Shown: positions 25,210 through 35,209 of the stretch, in pieces
Position numbering within the stretch: position 1 is the first letter of the stretch
How the letters are laid out: each line of letters opens with the position of its first letter
Translations under genes and position numbers: made by a program
The notes under the pieces: model-generated
What the model saw: only the letters and a program-made list of their open reading frames with translations
What the model was told of the DNA's origin: nothing
The model's database searches: none
NCBI GenBank assembly: GCA_002783405.1
Contig: PFGG01000041.1
Span: 1 to 64,000, forward strand
Length of the DNA stretch: 64,000 nt
Direction: 5' to 3'
Source: a bacterium (Candidatus Blackallbacteria) CG13_big_fil_rev_8_21_14_2_50_49_14
GTDB lineage: Bacteria; Cyanobacteriota; Sericytochromatia; UBA7694

Positions 25210-26394
25210 ATGACTGAACTATTCACGCAGGGAATTTGGGGCCGAACACCCGAACAGATTGGGCAGGCGCTGGCTGTGATTGTGGGCATGGTCTTGCTTC
25301 AATTCCTTTTGCACTCTGTGATTTTCAGGCGCTTGAAAAAATTGGCAGAAAGTACCACCACTTTTGTAGATAATATTCTGGTTGAATCTGCGCGTTACCC
25401 GCTGCGTTTGAGTCTGTTCTGCCTCACTCTTTTGCTTGTTTCAGATATTTTAGGTTTTTCTCCCGTTTTCGCGCGTTGGATTTCCCGTTTGGCTGAATCG
25501 GGTTTTATAATTGCGGGCACCTGGTTTTTGTCTGGCGCATCTCAGCTCTTAACGCTTTCTTTTGCTGCCTGGATGGAAAAACGCAATACCCCACTGGATC
25601 TTCAGGTTCAGCCTTTGTTTACCCGTGTTTTACGGGTGGCGGTGTGGATTATGGGCGGCCTGATGTTGATCCAGCATTTGGGTTATTCGATTACCGGCAT
25701 TATTGCTTCACTTGGGATTGGGGGCGCAGCCCTGGCTTTTGCTTCACAGGATACGATTGCAAATGTTTTTGGATCTGCCAAAATTCTCTTGGACCGTCCC
25801 TTTTTAATCGGGGATTGGATTAAATCCACCGATGGATCGATTGAAGGTGTTGTTGAAGATATTGGCTTTCTTTCAACCCGAATTCGTACCTTCGCAGATA
25901 CCCTGATTACGGTGCCGAATAATAAGATTGCCAATTTGGCGCTTGAAAACTTCAGCCGCATGACCAAGCGCAGAATTTTTACGCATATTGGGCTCAGTTA
26001 TGGAACCCAGATAGAACAGATTCAGACGGTGGTGCCTCAAATGCGTCAATATATCAGCGAACACCCCGAAATTGAACCCAGTACACTTTTTGTGCATTTT
26101 ACAAGTTTTTCTGAGTCTTCTCTGGATATTATGGTGTATTTTTTTACCCGCACAACCGTTTGGGCCGATTGGCTGAGAATTCGAGAGGAAATTTATTTAA
26201 AGTTTATGTTGATTCTGCAAGAGGCTGGAATTCAAATTGCAGTGCCTGCCAGGCAACTGCGTTTAGAACACTTGCCCCAAGGTGCATTTCATGATCTGAT
26301 GACCTTTCCTGGGCTGATTTCAGCCCCTGAAGATCTCGAACCCCTCGTAAACGGCCCAGATTTGGATAGCTCTGCTTTTTCTCCGGGAGCCTAG
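25210..26394 (+). CDS. MscS-family mechanosensitive channel
   Basis: This 394-residue small-conductance channel opens on membrane tension to release solutes on hypo-osmotic shock. There are three or four N-terminal hydrophobic segments. The pore helix is clear: GIGGAALAFASQDTIANVFG at about residues 170-190, followed by the beta-domain FLIGDWIKS. The cytoplasmic alpha/beta domain runs to about residue 360. It is translated 16 bases after the zinc-ribbon protein. A weak hairpin (26410-26426) follows the gene. Confidence 0.92.
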   Translation: MTELFTQGIWGRTPEQIGQALAVIVGMVLLQFLLHSVIFRRLKKLAESTTTFVDNILVESARYPLRLSLFCLTLLLVSDILGFSPVFARWISRLAESGFIIAGTWFLSGASQLLTLSFAAWMEKRNTPLDLQVQPLFTRVLRVAVWIMGGLMLIQHLGYSITGIIASLGIGGAALAFASQDTIANVFGSAKILLDRPFLIGDWIKSTDGSIEGVVEDIGFLSTRIRTFADTLITVPNNKIANLALENFSRMTKRRIFTHIGLSYGTQIEQIQTVVPQMRQYISEHPEIEPSTLFVHFTSFSESSLDIMVYFFTRTTVWADWLRIREEIYLKFMLILQEAGIQIAVPARQLRLEHLPQGAFHDLMTFPGLISAPEDLEPLVNGPDLDSSAFSPGA

Positions 26395-26455
26395 TTCGCT
26401 CTTCTCTTAAACCTGAGTCACAGGTTAAATTTGCTTATCTACAGAGGAGAGCCCC

Positions 26456-27880
<1,425 letters not shown>

Positions 27881-27939
27881 TGCCACTCTTGATTGGAACG
27901 TGTCTCCTTATTGAAAGTTCTGACCCAGGCGTGTATTCC

Positions 27940-27967
27940 GTTACATGGGGAAGGTTCGTGGTAGAAT
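27940..27967 (+). promoter_or_regulatory. Promoter of the fadA-fadJ operon
   Basis: GTTACA (27940-27945), a 16-base spacer and TAGAAT (27962-27967) with an extended -10 TG at 27959-27960. It would produce a leader of about 90 bases before the thiolase ATG. Confidence 0.55.
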
Positions 27968-27998
27968 GATTCACCTGAAAGTTCTCTACTTCTCATCG

Positions 27999-28050
27999 AA
28001 TTGACCCTGCCTGTCAGGGTCCGGGGGAAGACCCCCGACAACCCGCAATT
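27999..28050 (+). ncRNA. Structured leader: tandem hairpins in a possible three-way junction
   Basis: GACCCTG/CAGGGTC (28003-28009 / 28015-28021, loop CCTGT) is followed without a gap by CGGGGG/CCCCCG (28022-28027 / 28032-28037, loop AAGA). AATTG (27999-28003) can pair with CAATT (28046-28050) to close both into a three-way junction, sharing G28003. The element ends 4 bases before the ribosome-binding site (28055-28059). A frame from TTG 28001 runs through it, but the thiolase starts at 28067. I cannot match it to a riboswitch class: it lacks the ACGR loops of mini-ykkC and the SAM-I core. Confidence 0.5.
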
Positions 28051-28066
28051 GAAAAGAGGCTCATAC

Positions 28067-29341
28067 ATGAAAGAGGTTGTTATCGTCGCCGGGCTGCGTA
28101 CTCCTTTTGTTAAAGCAGGAGGCGCTTTTAAAAATCTTCCGGCCTATGATCTGACTGCCCGCTTAATTCGCGAATTGATGCTGCGTTTAGATTTTCCCTC
28201 AGATAAAATTGAAGAAGTGATTATTGGCAATGTGATTCAAAGCGTTGAATCTGCCAATATGGCGCGTATTTCAGCCGTGTTGGGAGGCTTGCCCAATCAT
28301 ATCCCCGCCTATACCGTGAATCGCAACTGCGCATCCGGGATGGAGGCTATTAGTCAGGGGTTTGATAAAATTCGCCATGGCCAGGCCAAGATTATCCTGG
28401 CTGGAGGTGCTGAGTCTATGAGCAGTATCCCCATCTTTAGCTACAGCCCAGAGCTGACAGATATCTTGATGGGGGCTTCCAAAGCAAAAACAGCGGCGCA
28501 ACGCCTGCAAATTTTATCTCAACTGCGTCCCCAGCATCTGAAACCCGGTGTAATCAATCAAAATGATCCGATTGCAGACATGACCATGGGGCAGACCGCT
28601 GAAAATCTGGTTCGGGATTTCGGCTTGACCCGTCAGGAACAGGATGAATTCTCTTTGCGGAGTCATCAATTGGCTGTGGCTGCACGCCCCAAACTGGCAG
28701 AAGAAATTCTGCCGATTTTAATTCCCGACGGTGGCAAAGGCGAGGCCGTTCTGGATGATATTGGGCCCCGTGAAGATTCCAAGCTCGAAAGTCTGCTCAA
28801 ACTGCGCCCAGTTTTTGACAAGGATTTCGGCTCAGTGACTGCTGGCAATGCCTCTCCGATTACAGATGGTGCAGCGATTGTTCTGATGATGGATGTCGAG
28901 ACCGCCCAAGAAATGGGACTTGAACCCTTGGGGTATATCCGCAGCTACGCCTATGCGGGGCTCGAAGCGCAAAGGATGGGATTGGGACCTTCCTATGCTA
29001 CACCCAAAGCCTTGGCTCAAGGAAAAATTAAATTTTCTGAAATTGAACTGATTGAAATCAATGAGGCCTTTGCTGCCCAGGTGATTGCCAATGAGCGGGC
29101 CTTTGCTTCTTCTGATTTTGCTGAAAAAATTGGTTTAAAGGCTCCCCTTGGTGAGATTAACCGGGATATCTTGAATGTCAATGGCGGTGCAATTGCCTTG
29201 GGACACCCTCTGGGTGCATCAGGGGCCCGCTTGATTCTGACGCTGCTCAAAGAAATGGGCCGCCGCGGCAATTCTTTGGGGCTGGCTTCTCTCTGTATTG
29301 GGGGGGGCCAAGGTGCTTCCTTTATTTTGGAACGGAAATAG
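28067..29341 (+). CDS. fadA: Acetyl-CoA acyltransferase (thiolase)
   Basis: This 424-residue thiolase would cleave 3-ketoacyl-CoA in the last step of beta-oxidation. The catalytic set is C88 (NRNCASG), H380 (ALGHPLG) and C410 (LCIGGG). The protein begins MKEVVIVAGLRTPF, the usual family N-terminus. AGAGG lies 7 bases before ATG 28067, so I reject the upstream TTG. It is followed after 12 bases by the FadJ-like gene, giving a complete hydratase/dehydrogenase/thiolase pair. It could also act biosynthetically. A run of eight G (29300-29307) lies beside the second catalytic Cys. Confidence 0.92.
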   Translation: MKEVVIVAGLRTPFVKAGGAFKNLPAYDLTARLIRELMLRLDFPSDKIEEVIIGNVIQSVESANMARISAVLGGLPNHIPAYTVNRNCASGMEAISQGFDKIRHGQAKIILAGGAESMSSIPIFSYSPELTDILMGASKAKTAAQRLQILSQLRPQHLKPGVINQNDPIADMTMGQTAENLVRDFGLTRQEQDEFSLRSHQLAVAARPKLAEEILPILIPDGGKGEAVLDDIGPREDSKLESLLKLRPVFDKDFGSVTAGNASPITDGAAIVLMMDVETAQEMGLEPLGYIRSYAYAGLEAQRMGLGPSYATPKALAQGKIKFSEIELIEINEAFAAQVIANERAFASSDFAEKIGLKAPLGEINRDILNVNGGAIALGHPLGASGARLILTLLKEMGRRGNSLGLASLCIGGGQGASFILERK

Positions 29342-29353
29342 AGGAGGCTGATC

Positions 29354-31816
29354 ATGTCGGATCAAAAAGCAACCCCAGAAGCCGATGAAGCCCCAGCGCA
29401 AAATCTGACTTCTGAAGAGACAGTGAAAGAAATCCCCGTCAAGAAGGCCAAATCACCTTCGAAGCGCAGTTCAAAAAAAGCGGCAGATGATGCTGTTGAG
29501 AGTGCTGAAGGAGTTCAGGCCCATGAAGAATTGGCAGCTGAATCTCCTCAAACTGAAGGCACGACTGTCGCCTCAGCCCCCGAAAAACCCCTCGAAAAGG
29601 AAGAATTATCCATGAGTTCTGAAGTACAGGAAAAACCACAAGCAGCCCAAACAGATTATCTGAGTTTGGATATTGCAGCAGATGGAATTGCGATGGCCTG
29701 GTTTGATACGCCAGGTAAGAAAGTCAATCTGCTTTCTCCCGTGATGCTGGATCAGATTGAAACTGTTTTAAACGAAATCTCTTCCAACCCTGCGGTTAAA
29801 GCCGTGATCTTTGCCAGTCGCAAAGAAGATAATTTTATTGCCGGTGCTGACTTGGCGAGTATGGTTTCTGAAAGTTTTGATCTTGAAAAGGCAGTTGCCT
29901 TTGGCGACCGGGGTCGCCAGGTCATGCAGCGTATTGCTGAGCTTGAAGTGCCGACGATTGCCTGTATTCACGGCTCTTGTCTGGGCGGTGGTTTGGAATT
30001 GGCCTTGGCCTGTGATTACCGCGTGGCCTCTACCCATCCCAAAACAAAATTGGGATTGCCTGAAGTTCAGTTGGGAATTTTACCCGCTTGGGGCGGTGTC
30101 TCCCGTTTGCCAAGACTTCTGCCGCTGCCCACAGCCTTGGATCTGATGCTGACAGGCAAGCAATTGCCAGCTAAAAAAGCCCGTTCGATCGGACTGATTC
30201 ATTTGGCTCCTCCGCACGATATTTTGATTGAAACCGCTCAAAAATTGGCAAAAGAACTCTTGGCGGGTCAGCAAAGTTCAGTTTCAATTAAACCTCCCAA
30301 AACCAGTCTTTTGGACAAGGCCTTGAGCAATCTGGCAGTGGGCCAGAACTTGGTGTTTAAACAGGCCCGCAAAGGGGTGCTTGAGAAAAGCAAAGGATTT
30401 TATCCTTCTCCGCTCAAAATCCTTGAAACGGTTCAAAACAGTATGAACCTTCCCCTCTATGAAGCCTTCAAACTTGAGGGACAAGCCTTTCGCTATCTTC
30501 TCGAGCGCAGTGAAACAGCCAATCTGATGAATCTTTTCTTCGTCAACCAGGATTTGAATAAAATTCCTGAGTTGGAAGGCAAGAATGTTAAAAGCCGCAA
30601 GGTTAAAATGATGGGCGTTTTGGGGGCCGGTTATATGGGTGCAGGTATTGCCCAGATTTCCAATGCCAAGGATATCGATATCCGCCTCAAAGATGTGAAT
30701 TATCCTGCGCTCTTGAATGGCATGAAATCGATTCGCAAGACCTATCAAGGTTTGCTGAAACGCCGCCGTTTGAATGAAAAACAGGTTCAGGACAAAATGC
30801 GTCGCATTACGCCAACCACTGAACACACAGGCTTTCAACACTGTGATTTGGTGATTGAGGCCGTGGTTGAAAAAATGGAAATTAAAAAAGCTGTTTTTCA
30901 AGAAATGGAAAAGCACGTCAATGAAAATACCATTTTAGCCACCAATACCTCAGCCCTTTCGATCAATGAAATGGCAGAAGCCACTTCGCGTCCTGATCGT
31001 TTCATTGGTCTTCACTTTTTTGGCCCTGTGCATAAAATGCCCTTGGTTGAGGTAATTCTGGGTGAAAAAACCAGCCCTGAGACGCTTTCTACGGCTTTGG
31101 GGTATGTGCGCAGCATTGGTAAAACCCCCGTGGTGATTCGAAAAGATACCCCCGGCTTTGTGGTCAATCGGATTCTTGCGCTTTATGGCAATGAAGCCTG
31201 CCTTTTACTTGAAGAAGGCGCGGATATGACCACGATTGACCGCCTGATGACCGATTTTGGCATGCCCATGGGCATCTTTGAAGTGATTGATTTGGCAGGT
31301 GTGGATGTGGCTTGGCATACCGCTCAGAGTGTGCGCGCTCTGTTTGAAGCCCGTCCTGGTTTTCAAATCAGCACGGTCATGGAACGCTTGTTTAAAGATC
31401 AGCGTTTGGGCCAGAAAAATGGCAAAGGATTTTATATCCATGCTGGAAAAGAGCCCATCCCCGATCATCGCTACCTTCAACAAGTTGTTCAGGAAATCCG
31501 CCCTGAGAGTGAACGTCGCCAAATGACGGCTGAAGAAATTCGTGATCGTCTGGTTTTGAGCATTCTCAATGAATCGGCGCTTTGTCTTCAAGAGGGCCTG
31601 GTCTCCCGTCCTGGGGAAATAGATATGGCCATGTTGATGGGAACGGGTTTCCCGCCTTTTAGAGGTGGGCCTTTGCGTTTGATTGATCAACAGGGCATTC
31701 AGTTTATTGTGAATCAACTTGAATACTATGCGGAAACACGAGGAGAACGGTTTGCACCCTGCCAGCTTCTGAAAGATATGGCAGCATCGGGCAAAAAGTT
31801 CTACCCGCTGTTCTAG
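29354..31816 (+). CDS. fadJ: FadJ-like enoyl-CoA hydratase / 3-hydroxyacyl-CoA dehydrogenase
   Basis: This 820-residue bifunctional beta-oxidation enzyme has the hydratase at about residues 100-290 (FIAGADL oxyanion block, GGGLELALACDYR, LGLPEVQLGILP) and the NAD-binding dehydrogenase from about 417 (GVLGAGYMGAG, NTSALSI, HFFGPVHKMPLVEV). A C-terminal dehydrogenase repeat follows. The first 95 residues are unusual: a disordered Glu/Ala/Lys/Ser tail not found in FadB or FadJ. ATG 29354 follows AGAGGAGG. A second ATG at 29612 (residue 87) also has AAGGA upstream and would give a protein of normal family length. Confidence 0.92.
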   Translation: MSDQKATPEADEAPAQNLTSEETVKEIPVKKAKSPSKRSSKKAADDAVESAEGVQAHEELAAESPQTEGTTVASAPEKPLEKEELSMSSEVQEKPQAAQTDYLSLDIAADGIAMAWFDTPGKKVNLLSPVMLDQIETVLNEISSNPAVKAVIFASRKEDNFIAGADLASMVSESFDLEKAVAFGDRGRQVMQRIAELEVPTIACIHGSCLGGGLELALACDYRVASTHPKTKLGLPEVQLGILPAWGGVSRLPRLLPLPTALDLMLTGKQLPAKKARSIGLIHLAPPHDILIETAQKLAKELLAGQQSSVSIKPPKTSLLDKALSNLAVGQNLVFKQARKGVLEKSKGFYPSPLKILETVQNSMNLPLYEAFKLEGQAFRYLLERSETANLMNLFFVNQDLNKIPELEGKNVKSRKVKMMGVLGAGYMGAGIAQISNAKDIDIRLKDVNYPALLNGMKSIRKTYQGLLKRRRLNEKQVQDKMRRITPTTEHTGFQHCDLVIEAVVEKMEIKKAVFQEMEKHVNENTILATNTSALSINEMAEATSRPDRFIGLHFFGPVHKMPLVEVILGEKTSPETLSTALGYVRSIGKTPVVIRKDTPGFVVNRILALYGNEACLLLEEGADMTTIDRLMTDFGMPMGIFEVIDLAGVDVAWHTAQSVRALFEARPGFQISTVMERLFKDQRLGQKNGKGFYIHAGKEPIPDHRYLQQVVQEIRPESERRQMTAEEIRDRLVLSILNESALCLQEGLVSRPGEIDMAMLMGTGFPPFRGGPLRLIDQQGIQFIVNQLEYYAETRGERFAPCQLLKDMAASGKKFYPLF

Positions 31817-31823
31817 TCGCGCT

Positions 31824-33815
31824 GTGCAACCTGGAACGATTGTCGAGTTTCTGCAAAAAAATGAAGTGATGGTGGGGGTTTGCCAGTTTAGCAACCCCCA
31901 ACATATTCGTATTCTTGCTGAAAACAATAAAGAACTCAATTTACATGAACGCAAAATTCTTCACGCTTTAAAGCGCTCGCTTCCTCAAAGCATGAGCAGA
32001 ATGGAGCGCGTGGCTGCTTTGAAAGATTGGTCTGAAAAGCTTCGCCAGGAAGCTTTGCCTGTTGATTTGAATACCCTTTGGGAAGTTGTCAGCGGCGAAG
32101 AGGACTCTCTTGACCTGAATTCTCTAGCAGAAATGTGTTTTTCACAGCCAGGCGATTTGGAGGTTTCAAGCCTGCTCAGGTCTTTGAGCGCTGATCGGCT
32201 CTATTTTGAACGTAAAGGCGATGAGGGCTTTGTTCCCCGCTCAGAAGAAGTGGTGGCTCAAATACAGGCCCAACAAAAACGGGAAGAAGATAAAAAGAAG
32301 AGCCGCCGTGCGCTCTGTGACTGGATTGCGAACTGCGAAACTTCCCCCCATTTGCCTCCCGATGGCGCTCAATCAGCTTTGCATTTATTGCAGGATGTCG
32401 CAGTGATTGGCCGCCGATCGACTCATTTTTCGGTGGTCAGCCAACTCTATGATGAAGCGGGTGTAACAGGTGGCCCCCTTGAAGAACGGTGTCTGAAAAC
32501 CCTAACCCGCTCAGGGGTGTGGGATGAAGATATCAACCTCAGTTTGATTGAACACCAGGTGCCTTTGCTATTTTCGAGGGAATTGCTGGATTATGTGGAA
32601 CAATTGCCTGAAGTCTCTTCAGTCTGCCCAGCTGATCGCAAAGATCTGCGCTATTTAGAAACACTTACGATTGATGATGCTGAAACCACAGATATTGATG
32701 ATGCCCTCAGCTGGGAAGAAACACCCTCAGGTTTTCGCCTTTGGGTACATATTGCCGATGCTTCTGCTTTTGTCACGCCCCATACACCTTTGGATCAGGA
32801 GGCCTCTCGCCGTTTTACCTCGATTTATCTTTGTGAAAGAAAAATTGAAATGCTGCCGATCCGCCTGTCTCAGGATCTTTGCAGTTTGGTAGAAGGTCAG
32901 CCCAGGCTTGCCTTATCGGTAGCCCTCGATCTCAACGCTGAACTTGAAGTTCAGGGAGCCAGTATTCATGAAACCTTGATCGAAGTGAAAAACCGCATGA
33001 GCTATGATCAGGTCGATCAGATCTTCGAAGAACATCAGCTTTTGCAAAAATTGTTTCAATTGGCCCAACATCACCGTGAGCAGCGCTTGGCGCGCGGAGC
33101 CGTTGAATTTAACCGCCCTGAACTGCGAATCAAAGTGAGTTCAGAAAAAGAAATTCTTCTGAAGCGGGTCGAAAGAGATTCTCCCGCACAACTCTTGGTT
33201 TCTGAATTGATGATTCTGGCAAACCATTGGGTGGCCCGTTTGCTGAGTGAAGCCCGGATTCCTTTGATCTATAAAACGCAGGAAGCGCCCAATGAAGAAA
33301 AATCACCTGGCAAACCCTTGCTGAAGCGCGCTGAAATGACGGTCAGACCTGGCCTGCATTATGGATTGGGATTGGATGTCTATACGCAATTCACTTCGCC
33401 GATCCGCCGCTACAATGATTTGATTCTGCATCGACAAATCAAGCATTGGCTGCATTCCCAAAACAGCCTCTATACAGAAGAGGATATCCAAAAACTGATA
33501 GCGCTTTCTGATCAGGCAGTCTTTAGTGCCAATTATATTCAGAGAGAAAATTATCGCTATTGGTTATACAAATTTTTTCAAAGCTTGCCCACGCCGCGAA
33601 TCTATCCGGCGCGTGTACAAACCAAAACAGCTGAAAAAATGTTTATCCATCTCCCTGACTATTGTCTGGACACCCCTTTTCCCTTGGGAGATGCTGCAGA
33701 TTTACAGGAGGGTAGCGAGTTTTGGGTTGAAATTACCCAGGCCTATCCTCGCAAGGGCATTTTGCAATTGCGTCGTGTCAATCCGCCTCAGGAAGCGTTA
33801 GAAGCTACGCCGTAA
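31824..33815 (+). CDS. RNase II/R-family exoribonuclease
   Basis: This 663-residue 3'-5' exoribonuclease has an RNB domain at about residues 260-570 with the metal-binding run TIDDAETTDIDDAL (near 282-294) and the later FTSPIRRYNDL block. The N-terminal part is atypical and lacks clear double cold-shock domains. A short S1-like end follows (FWVEITQAY). Its size and layout resemble the cyanobacterial/plastid RNase II group rather than E. coli RNase R (about 810 residues). The start is GTG 31824, eight bases after fadJ, so it is probably co-transcribed. It overlaps the convergent gene by 28 bases. Confidence 0.88.
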   Translation: MQPGTIVEFLQKNEVMVGVCQFSNPQHIRILAENNKELNLHERKILHALKRSLPQSMSRMERVAALKDWSEKLRQEALPVDLNTLWEVVSGEEDSLDLNSLAEMCFSQPGDLEVSSLLRSLSADRLYFERKGDEGFVPRSEEVVAQIQAQQKREEDKKKSRRALCDWIANCETSPHLPPDGAQSALHLLQDVAVIGRRSTHFSVVSQLYDEAGVTGGPLEERCLKTLTRSGVWDEDINLSLIEHQVPLLFSRELLDYVEQLPEVSSVCPADRKDLRYLETLTIDDAETTDIDDALSWEETPSGFRLWVHIADASAFVTPHTPLDQEASRRFTSIYLCERKIEMLPIRLSQDLCSLVEGQPRLALSVALDLNAELEVQGASIHETLIEVKNRMSYDQVDQIFEEHQLLQKLFQLAQHHREQRLARGAVEFNRPELRIKVSSEKEILLKRVERDSPAQLLVSELMILANHWVARLLSEARIPLIYKTQEAPNEEKSPGKPLLKRAEMTVRPGLHYGLGLDVYTQFTSPIRRYNDLILHRQIKHWLHSQNSLYTEEDIQKLIALSDQAVFSANYIQRENYRYWLYKFFQSLPTPRIYPARVQTKTAEKMFIHLPDYCLDTPFPLGDAADLQEGSEFWVEITQAYPRKGILQLRRVNPPQEALEATP

Positions 33816-34942
33816 GAATCACGTACCTTTGTGATAAAGGCTTGAATTGAAGGATTGTGCGAAATTTTCCAGGCGATATCCAGGAAATAGAGCGCATGGT
33901 TAATATCTCTCACCAAACTGTAAAGGTATCCCAATCCAAAATAGGCTTCATGTCGCTCTTTGTTCAAACTGATCGCTTCGAGAAAATGGCTGACAGCTTC
34001 TTGTAAGGGAGTTGTTTGGGTAAAGTTTGATTCAACAACCAGGTCAATACAACTAAAGCCCAAATCGAGATATTCTTGATAGGATTTTTTGTGCTGATTG
34101 AGCACAATTCCCATTTTATTGCGAATCAAAGAACGGCCTGCGCCCATATCAAAGCGCACTTCCAATTCTGCCCCGTCTTTTCGGGCTGAACTGATTTGGG
34201 CTTCTGCTTCATTCTCCTGGGGCACAGATTCTGTCGTTTCGGGAAGCTCAAAGGAAAGAATTTCGAAGCTTTCTTCAGGGGCGGCTTCAGGTTCAGCGGT
34301 TTCAGGAACAGGCTTTGCTGGGATCTCTAGATTGGTGGTTAAGACGCTGACCAAGCGCGACCAAATTTCAGTTTCAAGGGCTTGGATAAAGGGAAACTTA
34401 TTTTGAAGCACCTCAGGCAAAGTACAGCTTTGTGGGGGTGGGGGTTGCTTTTCTATCAAGGTGTGAAGAATCTGAATCATCAGATGATTCCAGGCATTGA
34501 AAGCACTCTGTTGATCTGTTTCTGGAAAAATCAGGCTATCTGGAGGATAGAGTGTTTGCCAGATGCTTAAAATTTCTTGCCATACAGGGGGCTCGGGGGA
34601 TTGGAGCAGGGGTTCAAGAGCTCTTAACTTGGGAATACGTTCAAGACTCTGTGCTTTGAGCAATGCCAAGGTTTGGGTCTGAATTTGGGCATTCAGCGCT
34701 TTTAACTGGTTTTCCAAGCTTTGTCTGAAAACTGGGGAAAGGGTTTGTTTGCGCTTGCTTTCTAAACCTTGGCAACGCGCTTTTAATTGTTCAAGCTGTA
34801 AACGCAACTGGCGGCTGGGGGAGGGGGGCGAGGCGGGTCTGTGCAAGGGGCGAGTCGCCGCGGAAGTTCCAGAAGCTTGAGCCGTGGCAGAAAGAGGACG
34901 GGTAGAGCGAATACTCATCCTGTTCTGCATAGGTGGCTGCAT
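33788..34942 (-). CDS. Helical protein with C-terminal TPR-like repeat
   Basis: This 384-residue protein is not recognised. It has a disordered basic N-terminus (1-45), a coiled-coil stretch (about 45-105), a helical middle, an acidic Glu/Pro/Ala linker (about 210-260) and a C-terminal TPR-like unit (AVSHFLEAISLNKERHEAYFGLGYLYSLV). There is no signal peptide. ATG 34942 follows AAGGAGA by 8 bases. It resembles the other coiled-coil/TPR proteins of the window (12593-13657) in composition and may belong to the same loose group of scaffolds. Confidence 0.65.
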   Translation of the reverse strand: MQPPMQNRMSIRSTRPLSATAQASGTSAATRPLHRPASPPSPSRQLRLQLEQLKARCQGLESKRKQTLSPVFRQSLENQLKALNAQIQTQTLALLKAQSLERIPKLRALEPLLQSPEPPVWQEILSIWQTLYPPDSLIFPETDQQSAFNAWNHLMIQILHTLIEKQPPPPQSCTLPEVLQNKFPFIQALETEIWSRLVSVLTTNLEIPAKPVPETAEPEAAPEESFEILSFELPETTESVPQENEAEAQISSARKDGAELEVRFDMGAGRSLIRNKMGIVLNQHKKSYQEYLDLGFSCIDLVVESNFTQTTPLQEAVSHFLEAISLNKERHEAYFGLGYLYSLVRDINHALYFLDIAWKISHNPSIQAFITKVRDSYGVASNAS

Positions 34943-35105
34943 GGATTGCTTCTCCTTCGAAGACCTGAGGGCTTTAAGCTCTCTGAAAGGACTACAGAGC
35001 TAATTGAATTATTGATTCATTTTACCACAGTTTTGCACTTGCCCCTGATGCAGGAAAGCCTGGAATAATCACAATTTTCTTTCTAGATTCAATTATTTGA
35101 CGAAA

Positions 35106-35124
35106 ATCACATTTTCAGTGTGAT
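35106..35124. promoter_or_regulatory. Inverted repeat overlapping a promoter-like site
   Basis: ATCACA (35106-35111) and TGTGAT (35119-35124) form a perfect 6-bp inverted repeat with a 7-base centre. TTGACG (35097-35102) lies just upstream, and GATAAG (35122-35127) could be a -10 at 19 bases. This could be an operator for the lipoprotein gene. The half-site order is the reverse of a CRP site. Confidence 0.35.
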
Positions 35125-35209
35125 AAGTTAATAGCACTGATTAGAATCTTTGGTGCTAATGTTAAAGATGTAAATAAAAAACATGACAAAATGGCAAGGA
35201 GAACGAGCG

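Noticed and set aside
27999-28037. Mini-ykkC (guanidine-II) riboswitch
   Set aside because: There are two tandem hairpins, but the loops are CCTGT and AAGA instead of ACGR.
30284-31954. Long antisense frames of 210 and 249 residues opposite fadJ
   Set aside because: They are mirror frames of a well-supported enzyme, rich in His/Phe/Asn as expected for such shadows.
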